Shown here one piece after another: positions 43,801 to 57,429 of a stretch of 64,000 bases of DNA (positions are counted from its first letter, which is position 1; every line of letters starts with the position of its first letter). The DNA is taken from positions 45,222,267 to 45,286,266 of the forward strand of contig CM055110.1 of NCBI GenBank assembly GCA_029204225.1, read 5' to 3'. Under the pieces are notes generated by a model. That model saw nothing but the letters and a program-made list of their open reading frames with translations, was not told where the DNA came from and did no database searches. Origin of the DNA: Diphasiastrum complanatum (taxonomy: Eukaryota > Streptophyta > Lycopodiopsida > Lycopodiales > Lycopodiaceae). The position numbers and the translations under genes were made by a program.

Positions 43801-46800
43801 AGACGCTTGTGCTTCTGTGGTAGGATTGTTATTTTGTCATGCCTGGCATTCCTTTTGTATCCGTTCCTTTGGGCTTGGACAGTGATTGGTAGCCTGTGGT
43901 TCACCAGTGCACATGACTGTGTAAGTGTCTGACATAGTTTCTTTTTAAGTAGCTAGAGTAGCTGAGAAGGGTCAGTGGCCTCTGTTCCAATACAATTAGG
44001 TCCATTTGCAAGTGATGGCTGAACTTTGCTACTTCATCAAATTTTATCTTGTAGCTGGAGATTTTTTCATTGACATTGCAATTTTTGTGCTGTGCAGCTA
44101 CCGGAGGAAGGGCAAAAGTGGGGTTTTCTTATCTGGTTGCTTTTCAGTTACTGTGGATTGATTGCTATAGCATGCATTTCAGCCAGTAAGGTCAGTAATG
44201 GCATTTTTTACCATCTTTGTAGCATTCTATATTTATAGCAAGCAGTTCAAGGCATGCATGATAGAGCTCATTAGTAACTCAGAAAGAGATCAAGGTTGTA
44301 GTAATGAGAATCAAAGCATCATGCATTGGATGTTAAGTAGGAAAGGGACTCTATTTGGCTGAAGATCATTGGAGAAATGCGCAACTCAGTTATATATCAT
44401 CAGACTTAGATGTATCTGACAAAAAGTTATGATGAGGAAGTTGTAATTATGATTTTGGAAAATTCTAGGCTTAAAAGCTGTTAAGAAGGGGTAGATTTTC
44501 ATGCATTTATTCAAAATATACATTGTCTTATGTGATGGGAAGAATGAATGTTCTGTGAATCATGCTTCTTGAGCAGCTTGATAGTCTCCACCTTGGCTCT
44601 CTTTGCTCCACCTTCTCTCATGTCTTCCTTGATCATCTGTTGCTGATCAGTGACATTTGCCCTCTCGTTGCCATCTGTAGGATAAAATCACAAGCTGTGT
44701 CAACAGTAGCTTCATGGATGTTCCTTTCTGCTGGTTATAGCAAGCTGTGCAGCCTAAGTGCTGCTATGATAACTTAAGGCAGTTTCTTTCTTGACTGTTT
44801 CATCCAATCATTGCAGCTGTTTGAATCTCAAGAGGAATGCTGATTTTTCATTCAAATTTGTAGAGTTTACTTTCTGATTTTGTCAATTTTTGCTGGACAA
44901 CTTTCTCAATACTTTGGTCATTTCTTCAGCACATATGGTTCAAGTGTATGGAGCAAGAATGGGAGTGTTTTATAGCCGAAGCTTGCCTGTGAAGTTAAAT
45001 AAGAGTTGCTTGTGCAGAAGCAATTTGGTTGCTTATGGTAATATGTAAGTGCCACCAAAGGACAAGTTTGTTTCACAGTGGGCATATTTATACACATAGT
45101 GGAACTTGGTCAATGTATGCCTGTCAATGAATTGAAATTCCGAAGTGTACCTTGGTGCCCTTGGAAAGAAGTGCCTCCAAGATATATTCCATCGTTTTCT
45201 GCGAATGGCAAATAGATGATGATGTTTACCTTCATTGTTCTGACTGTTGCTGTGTCTGGCACTCAAGACTCAAAACTTATTGACCAAATCTGGCTACTTG
45301 TACCGTCCATCCACATTATGTTTTATGAGCTTGAAAACTGTGGCATTCTTATCCTTTCGCTCAAATAGAAATTTTCCCTCAAATTTCACCAAAGCTGCTA
45401 GCAGCGCCTTCAGTTCAGATGTTTGTTTTGGACAGAATGTAATTTAAATCTGCTCATACAAAGGCAGATGAAATAAGCATTTATGTCGCTTCTGATGGAC
45501 CTTAAAATTTGAAGAGCTTTTAGGAGGAAGTTCTGGTGAAATTCCTGTAAACTATGTCAACAATTGCAGTAACTGATGCATCAGCAATTTTCTGAGAGGT
45601 GATGAAATGCGACTCTTGGGATTCATGAGTATTGTCTGTATCTTTTGCAAATTGTTCTAGAATATTTTTTTTGCATCTTTTGCAAATTATTCTTGTGTAA
45701 TTAATCGTGTCTCAGTTTCTGCAGTGGCTGATGCGACGCCAATCCCATCTGCAAGCACAGCCCCGTCGTTCTGCAATTTCTGAGCTTCAGGTAATAGTTT
45801 TGCTTATAAAATCATACACCTGGGAAGGAGCACTGCTTTCTGGATCAATCGTACTACTTCTGCAACTTATTAACCATTTGAGCATCCAGGTCTTGGCTGA
45901 GCTTATCAGGTTACCAGAGTGGGCACTTCGTACATCCCAACCTGTTCAAGAGCCCAGAGGGGGTGGCATTGAGATACCTCTCTATCATCCTGGTCTAAGC
46001 TTGACGCCTGCTCAGGTAGATAAACTTATCAACTTTAGTGGTTCAGAGCCGGCCTTTGCATGTTGTGAGTTTTGCAAGTAACTCACAGATCCTTTCCAAG
46101 TCTTGCAAGTTAGTAGCAAGACTCGCATGCATTTGCAAGCTACCTGTAACAAATCTACTCGCAGAATTTCAAAATCTGTCAAAGCTTAGTGGTTTATGGA
46201 TTTTTTCAGAAGTTAGCCAGAAGTATATTGCAAACATCTGTCTTCTGTAGCAACTTGGAGCTTTTTGCCATTTTCACTTTCACAAGGAAATTTCAGTGAA
46301 GAATGATGAAGGGCTTAGGGCTTGTTCCGTGCCTGTGTAACTGAGACCCTGTTAAGCATAACTGGCACTTGCGACCCCGCCTGCCTTTTGCATGTTCCCT
46401 AATGGGTCACGGTTAAGTATGCTTGGGCCCCATCAGAGTTTCACCATTGTGCCCTGCTGCTGCATTCATAGCTGCGCTGCTGTCCACAATACCACCATCA
46501 TTTTCGGACATTCTGCAAATTGTTGAAAATGTGCACTCCTGCAGCCAACTGCTAAGCTAAGTGACCTCCTGAATTCTTACTATCTTGGCATTGATAATGC
46601 ACTAGGTTTCGTTATCTGATAATTGGCTAACTGGCAACAGCTAAAGTTAACAGCTGGTGGGGCCTTAGTTATCTCAGTTAAGCTAATGCGTAACATACTT
46701 AAGTATTGCTAATGGGTTGGTGGGAACAGGCCCTCAGCACCTGCCTCCATCATAAAACCAACATCTATCACTCAATTGTCTTTTGTAGCTCAATTTTTGA

Positions 46801-48996
46801 GGTATTATTTGGCTGACTTGTGTTTCTTCACAGACAAAATCAAATCATTGCAAATCTTGTTCCAGCAATGTTTTTTCAACTCGTTTCGTATGTCGTTTCG
46901 GAATGCGTTTGAAACACTTGAAAATGAGAGGTCCAGGTTCGAAACATGCAACTTTTTTAGGTTTTTTTTTTTAAAAAAGAAGTGTTTTTATGGGTTTTTG
47001 GGGTTTAGACATGTCATAGAAAGACTAGTACTAAGTAGATACATCCATTTTCTATCTCCAATGTGCATAATGCCATACTCCAGAGTCCATACAAGACTAA
47101 GTAGTATGCTGAAAGTTCACAGTGCTAAGTGCTTCAAAGTTCACATGTTGTAACGTCACTGATGTGACCAATTACAACTTACCAATGACCAGAAAATTGA
47201 AATACAGATTACAATTTACATGAATCATGATTCATCATAATTTATAAGCTATAGTACATAAAAGATAGTCCAGACTCCATAGTGCATACTTGAATACTTC
47301 AAAGTTGAGTCATGAGTCATGACACATGCGCAATGCATGCAGCGCATGTCACAGTCTCAAACATCCAAGAACTTCCAGAAATTATAAATAGTAAAGTTAT
47401 AAATTGTAGTGGCCACTGATAATTCACAAATTACAATTCAAGGGTCAAAAGTTTAAACTTTAAAGTAAAAGCATAAATAATAAGAGTTTCAGGCTTAGCC
47501 TCCAGGCTCAAGCGGCAAGCCCGAGGCCTCATATGTATCATGCTAGAGCCTAGTATGCTACTATGCTGAGAGCTGAGTGCTCTAGCCTCTAACTGCCTAC
47601 CTCGGAAGCTATCGTTGTGAATCCACTTGCATGACTTTAGGGTCATCCTCCCCATCCTGAGGCTCACCCTCATCCTCATCCTCACGCTCAGTGGTAGATT
47701 CTCATCTGGGACTCTCAGAGGTGTCTGAGTCCCCAATGGCATCGCTTGGACCAGTCCTACATGATGCAGCAGCTCGAGTGGTAGGCCTTGCGCAGTGCAC
47801 AACACACGAGGAATTGGGATTTAGAATCGACATTGATGATTGGACAAGGGTTAGAAACTTTTGACTTAAAATTACAATTCACAATCTACAAAATAGTAAT
47901 ATGAAGTAGTGAATTGGGAATTGGGATTCGAAATCAACGTGTAGTCACTAAGGCCTCCCGATGGAGTATAACATACATATCCTCCTTGTCTTGTGATCTT
48001 GGTGCCAAGTCTGGAACCCTTGCCACATCGATTTCATCGGGATTAACCTATAGAATTGAAGTGGTAACATTCAAACCAAGATCTTGATTCTCAGTAAATG
48101 ATTTCAAACAAAATAGCAAATTTAAACGTTAAAGCCTAAGGGTTCTTAGTCTAGACTCTCGACAAATCATGGTAGACTCTACAAAATCTAGATTACTTGT
48201 ACAATGTATGGGTTCCCTAGTCTCCCTTAGCTTCTTCAAAAGTCGCAGGTTGGCATGCACAAACACCAACCTCTCCAACTGTGCATTCGAAAGTCTATTC
48301 CTCTTTGTATGAATCAGAGAGGCCACACTCCAATTCCTCTCGCATGCAACTACTGCACAGTCTTGTGAGAGGACGTGGGTGGCAAGCCTTTGCAACTTGG
48401 GAACATCATTTTCATACTTCATCCACCATGAAACCACAGACTGCCACTCAGCATATAACTCTCTCATCCTTAATTGCGCCATGCTTGGGCCTTCCCACTC
48501 AACACCTAGAACTAGTGTCGGCTATAGGTGATGGCTGTGATGTGGAATCTTGGTACTTTGCTGCACCTGTAACAATGTATTATGTTGCAAATGTTTAAAC
48601 TTTAATGGATTATGGTCGATGACAAACTCGGTCAGGTCACAGAGTCATAGATGTTAATAATCACTAATCAGTAATTACATACTAGACTGAACTTTGAAGT
48701 TTAAACTTTAGTTCAAATAAGAATCACTTGTGGCTGAAGGAGTAGCATGAGACTCATCCCCAATTGTGTCTATCCTTAATAAGTCTGGTGACTGAGTGGC
48801 AACAGCAATCTTGTATCCTCGGAGATGTAAAAGGTGTGCCCTTATTCGAATGGGGCCACCTCCATAAGTATTTTCACACACACATGGCCCACACCACCCT
48901 CAAGACTTACAAGTGTCGAACACAAAGCTCAAACTCCCTCTCCCTCCCTCACACACAAAAGCTCTCCCTCTCCTTCTCACATATGTCACTCACACA

Positions 48997-49039
<43 letters not shown>

Positions 49040-52000
49040 CTCTTCTCCTCTTAGAATGGCTCTCTATCGTGCTAAAAGTCTCCCACAATTACCTCTTGGG
49101 AAACTGCAGAAAAATGCAAAAGAATTTGGTTTTTTTATAGTTGTTTCAAATGTCCATTTGACGTTTCGAAACAGCCCCGTTTTGTACGTAGCGTTTCGAA
49201 TGCGTTTCATCGTTCACGATTCGATAAAACACTGTTCCAGTTAGAGTGTGGATGTACAATTGTCCTGAATCTTAAAAAAATTACACTAGATTGAGTCCCA
49301 TAGTGTGTCTGTTTTTGTTGTATGTACTAGATAAAAGCTTGAACCTTGGAAAATGATTTATTCGTCGATTAGGTTGAATCACAGTCTGTGTTTGATCAAA
49401 TTCACACAAGTATCCTTACATTTTTGCAGCTCTACATTTAGCTGTCTATCTGAGCTTTTGCTTGTTACGTTGTCATTACCAGTTATTTAAGGATAAGTTT
49501 GCTCATATGGATATGTTTGGGCTTCTATTTTGAGACTGATGCACTCTTTGTTCTGGATTGAATAAGAGAGAAGCCGTTGAAGCTCTAATTCAGCAACTAC
49601 CAAAATTTAGGCTGAAGGGAGTCCCCACAGAATGCAGTTCATGTCCAATCTGTCTTGAGGAATTTGAGGTTGGGACAGAGGTGAGGTTCTGCTGCTTCTT
49701 GGTGGCTTCATTGTGTATCATAAATATCAGGGCTTATTGTATGTTGGATGCCTTACTTTGGATGATCTGTACTTTTGATAGCTCCCTTTAGGAGCTCATG
49801 ATCTATGACTTTGTAGCTGGATTCGATAAAGTTGATTAAAGCTTGCACCACTTTTTTGGTTATGTTAGGGTTCAATTTCTTTATTTTTTTCAAAAGTTAA
49901 TCTGCGTGTGGAGGTCCTTTTGAGTACTTTTGCCACAGGATTGCAGCCTGTAGGCAAGGCTTAAAAATTTCGTGTCACAAACTGAATCTACAGTGGCTGA
50001 GCCGATTGGTTGTAAGAACACAGAAAATTTTTGTTTCTTAATACCTACTTTTATACAAGTCACAATTCTTGAGAAGGCAAGATACAATATTTAATATGAC
50101 ATATGGAGGTTTGATTAAGTTTTATATGTACCTAGATGCTCTTTCTGACTTAAAGTAATCAGCCAAACTATTGCTTGTATTTAGATGCTTGGGACAACAG
50201 ATATTAAGAAGTCAACGAACCATTCTTTTGAGACTTGCACAAGGCTGATTACTCAAACTGATGAACCTGTCACTTGCTCTTTATTAAGTTAGATTGCATA
50301 CTGCTGTACATCCAATTTCATCAATTGTCCTAAGCTCCCTTGAAGAAGGCTGTGGCAACAGACTCATGAACACATTTGCAACATAAGATCAAGAACACAT
50401 GAAAACAGCAGCGAATGTGAATGAAGTAGTGATTTTCGAACAGTGTAATAAAGACTATTGACAATAGATTGCTTTGTAACATGCTTCTATGAATGAACCT
50501 GGCTAGAGAGGCTCCGCATGCAGCACTCAAGACTCCAGAAACCAAGCCACCAAGTGAGTTTGCCAACAGGAAAACTATGGAGAGCTTCATGCAAGCTAGG
50601 GGCTCCTATCAAGAAGACATACAATAGACCTCTCGTGAATTGGCAAGAGGAGCTCATAAATAGAGAGTAGAAAGTTAAGACTTGAAACCTATTGGTAACT
50701 GAACAATCATCATGTGACATCTAGCTACTTCGTAATCAATGCTCTTTGTTTAGTTATTAACTACTAGCTGTGAACAAGTCAACGACATTTCACAAAATTT
50801 AGAATTTAGAATGGATAAAATAGAGGAGAGGCCTGCTCATTGAATCTCAGCTCAAGATTAAATTTGAATCAAATCGGTTATTTGAAAGAAAAACATTTCA
50901 CTAAGAAAGTTTTAACTTTTTGTGCTTTTTATCTGATTTGAATTGGCCTATTTTGATTAAATTTGAATTGTGCTATATGATTAAAGTGAGGCACATGTCT
51001 GTGCTAGAGTGTTGGTCTGTCTCATGCTCGTGCTAGTAGGTTGGCTACAGAGGAGATGCTAGCTATTGATCATCAAAATGTACCTATAGAGTTTTAGAGG
51101 ATGTTTTTGATATGGTAGAGAACCAAAACCCTTGACAGCGTATTTTTATAGTTGCGGTACATATATTTTCCTCTTTAATGGATGATATGCATAGCGATGT
51201 CCTAGCAGCCATAAAATCAATATTTGGCGCAGGGCTTAAAACAGGATGCACTCTTAGAGTTTAAAAAGACTAAGAATATCCAAGGAATGCACTTTCAGGG
51301 TTCTGGAATGCCACTAAGCTCGAAGCTAGCTGGAAATCTGTTAGGATATCATGTAAACTAGCTGGAAACGAACGAACTGATATGGGATTACCCTAGTTTC
51401 CAGGTCAAGAAATCCAGCACTCATTGTTGTAGTAATCCAGCACCTATAATTGTTTTGGGAGAATACCCTACAAGGGAATCTTGAAATTTTTCGAAAGAAA
51501 ATTGAAAAAACTAACCTTACGAATTAAAAAAATGTTCTTCAGAACTTTCTGTATGTGCTTCAATGTGTATGCTACTGAATTGTGTTACTCACACACTCTA
51601 GGGTCTTAATTTGTATAAATAGGCCCTCTGAGCGTCATATTCAAGAGGTTGATTGATCAAAGAGCAGCACGTTGCTTAGATCAGCCTATGCTCAGTGTAG
51701 TAACCGTTTGCTTAGTTAGATCAGCTTATCTGGTGTGTCATTGGCACTCCATTTAATATAATTGTTCTCGTTGTGCTTTATCAGTATGTTTGCATTCTCT
51801 TCTCTATTCTATGCTGTGTGTAATGCTTTGCTTATAACTGCAACCCTGCTGCTAAGGCTCTCACATCAAAAAGTATTTATATAATGCAAAAGTAACAAAT
51901 AAGCTGAACAGGACTTTTTATGCACTTCTTTAGTCTCCCACACAATAAAGGAAGAACACATATGTATAGAAGGCAGTCTCCCACACCATACAGGAAGATC

Positions 52001-54284
52001 ACATATGCATAGAAATGGCTAGGCTTTTTCACTGACTAAGCAGCAGACCCGTGCCCTTATCATAAGCTCTATAATATAATCTTTGGATAAAGAATTGATA
52101 AGGCCCCAAGCATCAATGCACATCATATTTGTAGCTTTCCATTTTGAATATCTAACAATTCCCAATCTATTGTATAAGAAAGCCTTGTTATCCTGCAATA
52201 TTGTTGATATTCAAGACAACCTGATCTTTAGTTCAATAGTTTTTTGTGAAGCTCAAATGAGATTTCAAATCCATGTTAAAGCCCGTTTAACATTCTTATA
52301 AGGTATAGTGTTTTATCATTTAGTGGTTCATAAGCTTGGAGTGGTTCCACATGTCTTTGAGTTCCATGAGAGATAACATCAACAAGTGAAACAATCTTCA
52401 TGCACAGCTCAATCTGTGGTGATGTATCGTAAAAAGTACTAGAGACTGGATCTTTGGATAGCCATGTTTTTTAAGGATTCTGAAATCACCAGGACATTTT
52501 TGTAAATGGATTTTCAAAAAGTATGTTCATGGACATTTATCTTGACAGAAATAGCTGAGTTTTGTCATCCAATTCCAAAACTTGCCTCCAACATTGCAAC
52601 GCCATTCATGATCCACTCATTCTTGTCACCAATGGAACTACAAGTGACCATTTTGTCTTGTATTGATTGTTCATATCCTCTTTTGTCTGTTTTGAAAACT
52701 TTATAGAAGCACTAATTTGAATTTTGTTTCTTTCTCCTATAATGATCCAAGGACTATCTATTAACCAGTTTTCATGTAATGGCTATTCATGTTTGTCCAT
52801 CCTACAATGATCCTATAATCTAGATGGATCAGCTACGCTTGGAAATTAATAGTAACTTTATGTGAAAGGGCTCACAGAAGATTTTGATGAAATGAAATGC
52901 ACATGGTAGGTGCACAATCTTGGGTAGGTTAAAGAAAGAATTTTACTGGGGAGCTTGTTTGAAGGCAGTTTCAAGTTGGTGCTCAAGTGAAAGTATGTCC
53001 TCTGGGCCATACGTTCTTCGGTTTGAATTTAATGGCTATTAGAGTTATGATAGTATACCTGGAGTTCCGTACAACTCCTAGTCCGGCACATAATTATTTC
53101 ATTTGAATAGAGCACGGCGGTGGTAATGATACTTTGTGGAAAACCTCATGTCACTGTAAAGAAGTGGACCTTTTTATGCTGAGTAAATGCGTATTACACC
53201 CGGATCCAAATCCTATACTGAGGCTCTAAAAATCGCCAGTGAACTGTTAATTGTAAAATAAATCCTTGTTTTCCTGCTACATTACCGATGTTCGTGATAA
53301 TTTGATCTTCAGATGTACAATTTTGATGAAGTTTAATTTTATTATTAAAGGCCATTAAACACAATGATTAAAAGCATACAGGGTTTAATACTTCTGAAAT
53401 GTGAATGATCCTTGGACTCTTGACAAGCTTAGAGTGGTGTCTTCATATCTTTCAAATTTTTTGTTGAGAGAGTATATCAAGAAGTGAAAGAATACGCATG
53501 TGACAATCAGGTCTGTGGCGATGCATCATAAAATTAACGATTGAATCTTGACGCTAAAAGATCTAGATCCATTCTTGGTCTTTATTTCTCTGAAATTTCA
53601 CCCTTTCACATACCTCTTTCCAACATCGGGGACACTGGTCCTTCGACATCTTGAGTCCTGGATCCATTGGTGAGAGAGCTAATTTGCAATTCATTGATCT
53701 TGAACACTACAAGTGCACTGTCTATACTGGTAAGCTGACATACTATAATAGAGAATTATCTTTGTGCTGTCTTTTGTTTGTATGTACCTCCTCTAATTTT
53801 CTATTGAATACTCATGAATTAACAGCAGCGTGTTTTTGATGACCTCTTATGTATGGACTGCAAAGGCTGTAAATATTTATAAATGTCACTATGTTGTTAG
53901 TTGATGTTTATTCTGGTGATGAACTTTCAGGTTCGTGGACTTCCATGTGCACATAATTTCCATGTTGCCTGCATTGATGAATGGTTGCGGCTTAATGTAA
54001 AATGTCCTCATTGCCGTTGCTCGGTTTTCCCTCAACTGGATCTGATCAGTGCACTGAACCCCCAATCTGTTGGACAAAATAACTTAGATACTGGAAATGG
54101 AGATAGTAGGCAAACTGGATCAGGGACAGTATTTGTCAACATGTCCAGTGGAAGACTGGTAAGAGCATCGTCATATGCACAGAGTAATCTAGTGCGGATG
54201 CAAGATATGCTCAGAGTGATCCATGTGGAGCTTCCAAGAGCTGAAGCAACGCAGAATGAACATAGTTTTGATTCAGAACGTTGA
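40843..54284 (+). CDS. SIS3: SIS3-type membrane RING-H2 E3 ubiquitin ligase, ten exons
   Basis: Exons 40843-40871, 40981-41019, 42072-42138, 42318-42391, 43782-43920, 44098-44190, 45725-45790, 45890-46015, 49567-49680 and 53931-54284 join in frame to 366 codons plus TGA (Arabidopsis SIS3 is of similar length). An in-frame ATG at 40831 would add four residues. Four hydrophobic segments come first: DGFFLSMLGTSVIVVSINW, HIWIVVDYATVFLFRLLMF, IVILSCLAFLLYPFLWAW and FLIWLLFSYCGLIAIACI. The cytosolic part carries the VEALIQQLPKFRLK lead-in and a RING-H2: C237, C240, C255, H257, H260, C263, C274, C277. SIS3 promotes sugar-inhibited seedling growth in Arabidopsis by ubiquitinating unknown targets. Introns 8 and 9 (3.5 and 4.2 kb) hold mobile elements, yet no coding defect is seen. 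AATAAA at about 54846 is a possible poly(A) signal. Confidence 0.92.
46318..46733. mobile_element. Tourist-like MITE in intron 8
   Basis: Terminal inverted repeats GGGCTTGTTCC (46318-46328) and GGAACAGGCCC (46723-46733) flank 416 bp with no coding content. The bordering trinucleotides are TTA and TCA, a one-mismatch PIF/Harbinger-type target duplication. Confidence 0.6.
47622..48482 (-). pseudogene. hAT transposase C-terminal (dimerisation) fragment
   Basis: From 48482: WQSVVSWWMKYENDVPKLQ, LATHVLSQDCAVVACERNWS, HTKRNRLSNAQLERLVFVH and NLRLL, the hAT dimerisation region. A second exon (about 47820-47622) has an acidic stretch REDEDEGEPQDGEDDPK with one in-frame TGA upstream of it. The N-terminal zinc finger and catalytic DDE region are absent between here and the element end near 49232. 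Confidence 0.85.
49001..49037 (+). repeat. (TC)n microsatellite in the hAT element
   Basis: An uninterrupted TC run of about 37 bp follows a CA/CT-rich stretch with CACACACA segments. Confidence 0.9.
51337..51870 (+). mobile_element. Probable solo LTR in intron 9
   Basis: It starts TGTTAGGATATCATG, has a TATA box GTATAAATAGGCCC near 51615 followed by a CT-rich transcribed-region-like stretch, and seems to end GGCTCTCACA near 51867. The architecture is that of a plant LTR. No matching 5-bp duplication is clear, so the ends are tentative. Confidence 0.4.
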
Positions 54285-56486
54285 AGTTTTCAAGCCTACT
54301 TGCAACAACCGAGAGGAGGTGCATCATACCTAAAACAATATAGCACATCAAAGAGGCGCTGTGCTGCAGGGAGCTGTCTCATTCACATTCTTGCTTGAAG
54401 AATTGTTCTTTAGCAGCAATAGCCATGTATGGGATCCTTAGTAGTGTTTTCATGATATATACATCGCATTTACAAACATTTAACTCTCACTATGATAGAG
54501 CTGTGTGGAATTGTCATCTCATCTCAAGTCACATAGCTCAAATTACTGATTATTGGCTAGTTTATGTCGATGGGAATTGATTGCTTTACCAGATGATCTT
54601 ATATCTTGAAGCTCAAATTGCACAGAATCCCTTACTAATGACAAAGGGTATTACACAAGCTATGGACATTCTCATGCTAAGAAAAATGATCTACCCTGGA
54701 GGTTTGACCGATCTGGCATGTTCTTTAATCTCTTTGATCATTTGAGTAACTGAATGCAAACTGTTTTGCCATGTTATACTAGTTCAGCTATCAAACTTGG
54801 GAAATATGGAGTAAAGTCTAAGGATGATTGTATTTTCTGGCCTTGAAATAAAACTTATAGACTTCAGAAGCAATAAAGAAACTGTCCTTCATAAGGTTGA
54901 GATGGTGAGCACTTCTTTTCCTCTCAAGGTCAGGAGCAATTTGCTGCACAAATGATGAAACTTAGAGCAAGTATTGTGACGATGCACAAACATTTCAAAT
55001 GAGTTGTCAGATGCTTTTATTTTTTCCAATGTTTTGATGTTCTTCAATGTTATTCTGCAGTTTGTCTCTCCAGTGTGCATCCATCTCTTAGAAGCGTAAT
55101 GAATGACTCGGTGCTATAGTTACGTGCTTGGTTCTCGATTTCAGCTGAAATTGTTCTGTTCAGATAGGGAGTTCAAATACGGATAATTGCATGGGCCTGT
55201 TGACATTTTCAATAGTCCGCTGTCTAAAAATAAGTGTCCTGTTTATTTTAGGCTTCTACCCACATCATGGTCTGGAGCTCAGTTTCATGAAGGCATGCAT
55301 GGATGCACACCACACCCAAAAAAACAGCTTTCAGGAGATTACAATAGGTGGTTCTTCTGGATGACGTGGGAATATCTTGATTAAAAAAGTCAAGTTACAA
55401 ATCGTCTTCGTTAGAGATTTAATTTCTTTTTAATTTAAACAATACGAGAACAATGAAATAGTTATGTGAATTGCATTGTACTATAACTTGATATAACTTG
55501 CTGATTAGAAACATAGTGTAAATGACAATCTACTATTAAACTTTAATTGGAAATGAGAGCTCACTAACTAAGCAAGCTCTTCTTTTAATCAGTCACTTGT
55601 ACGGGTTGAGGTCCCATTGACCCATTAACAATCTCTAGAAAGATTAGGTCTGCCATGCTTTACAATGAGTGCACCTCATAGACCAAATAATGAAAATGTC
55701 AATGAAAATTTGTGAATTTGGATACATTTGAAATTCACACAGATGTTTTTGGATATTGTAATCTTAAGAATGGACCTTTGGGTCCCAAATCATAAGTTTG
55801 ATACAAGAATTCTGATCCACTCAACATGATTAGGATGTATATTGTGTTAGACTACCACTCAATAGCATGCATTCATTGGATCTTTCCATTTTCTATTTTG
55901 AGAATTTGTTAACATTTTTAGGCATGAAGTGAGTTTAAATTTGTGGATGTGGATAATCTCAAGAGATATTGTTACTAATAAATGCTAGTTCTCTGGGTGC
56001 TAAGATGTAAGGTTTAATCTCTGGACTTTCATCCAATTGACGTATTTGGGACGTATTTATTTGTTCCCTACCACTATAGGACACGATTCTAATTTCTATA
56101 CCAAAATTCTATTAACATTATTAGACATTGGTGTCTTTCCTTAATCCATGAATAGGCTTCTACTTTTTGCACCTTTCTTTTCTATACCATGTTAAGATTT
56201 CTATGTATATCTCTGATATGTAACCATGAACATCATATAAGTCCTTAGAAGATGGCCATGTACGATGAAATTATGGTAAGGGAATTATTAAAAAAGGAGG
56301 ATATAAATTATCTTTATGTTAACATCCACGATCATTTCAAGTAAATTTGATTAGCTAGTTCAATGATGAAATAATGTGGTCCTCTGTCATTTACCTCCAT
56401 GCTTGACACAAAGCCATGGGCATGGCCTTCTTTGTCAGTATCCAAGGAAGAAATATCAAATGAATATTCCATCAAATTGAAGGTTG
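54285..56486. other. 3' UTR and spacer after the SIS3-type gene
   Basis: AATAAA sequences at about 54846 and 54873 may serve 3' end formation. Beyond about 55100 I see no gene or structured repeat. Confidence 0.45.
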
Positions 56487-56825
56487 TCAATATTTTTTTA
56501 AAATAGAAATGGTTTTTTCCAAAGCATGCTCAACCACTTGCAAGGCTAGATATATAATTGCATAGAAATATGATATTTCATTCTCTTCTCTTAGATTATG
56601 ATGTACAAAATCATCACGCCAATCTACTATCCAAGAAGCTACTACATTGGTATCATTGATCAAAGCTTCATTACTACCATGAAGGGGATCGAGAGCAACA
56701 AAAGGTCTTTCACTAGGGTTGATGGCAACATATGTCTGTGGATCGAAGGTTGGGTGCATCTTTGGAAGGCAACAAATGATCAATAGGGGTCTATCTCTTT
56801 GCCGCCAAATTACCAATAAGGTCAT
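56487..56825 (-). CDS. Unknown open frame, 112 codons
   Basis: The translation is of mixed composition and protein-like (contains FDPQTYVAINPSERPFVALD and ASWIVDWRDDFVHHN), without low-complexity bias. I recognise no family. It may be one exon of a gene or a transposon fragment; the flanks give no clear splice sites. A C17 run lies just upstream of it. Confidence 0.25.
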   Translation of the reverse strand: MTLLVIWRQRDRPLLIICCLPKMHPTFDPQTYVAINPSERPFVALDPLHGSNEALINDTNVVASWIVDWRDDFVHHNLREENEISYFYAIIYLALQVVEHALEKTISILKKY

Positions 56826-56838
56826 TAGCCATCAAACG

Positions 56839-56855
56839 CCCCCCCCCCCCCCCCT
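56839..56855. repeat. Homopolymer C17
   Basis: Seventeen consecutive C within AT-rich DNA, similar to the C23 run at 60501. Confidence 0.9.
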
Positions 56856-57429
56856 AAATACAAGTTTGTTGGGAATCTCGTGGAAATGTTTTTGCTAGAG
56901 CTAGAATTAGTCACATAATCTTATTAGTGTGATAGTTTTGCATGGAAAAGTTAATTTAATAATAATATCACGATTCATTACGATATCCAAGAAATTATTG
57001 CATGCATGAAAAAACTATGTTTTTATTAGATATTAGTAAATGCATGAGCAAATTGCTAATTTTCAATATTGTTATTTGGTAGTATGAGATTGAACAACCT
57101 CATTAAAACTAGCATGCAAGGCAATAAATGGTATGAATTTTGTAAGAACAATGATATTTTAGACTGTGAGAACTGAATCAACATGACAACTGGTCGACTT
57201 TCTATTTGTTGATTATGCACGAGTTTGCTGTACTAAATTTCATAGTGGTTGGAAAGCCTCCAAATATGTCTTTTTTTTTTGCACATGAATCGCTTATCTG
57301 TAAACTATTATGCTTGCTAATGAATTATGCTAAAGAAATCACAGAATTTCAAAGAACACAAAAGCTAAGTGATATACTGTTAAAAGGATATATCTATTGT
57401 TTTTAATACTTTTTAGCATGCCTTGGTAC

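Larger units (their letters stand above)
46866..49232 (-). mobile_element. hAT DNA transposon, decayed, in intron 8
   Basis: The 8-bp sequence TGTTCCAG occurs on both sides (46858-46865 and 49233-49240), as expected for a hAT target duplication. The ends CAATGTTTTTTC and (reverse) GTGTTTTATC are similar but imperfect inverted repeats. The subterminal regions share CG-rich motifs such as GTTTCG and AATGCGTTT. Inside, on the minus strand, is a hAT transposase C-terminus. At 2.4 kb it lacks most of the transposase. Confidence 0.7.
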
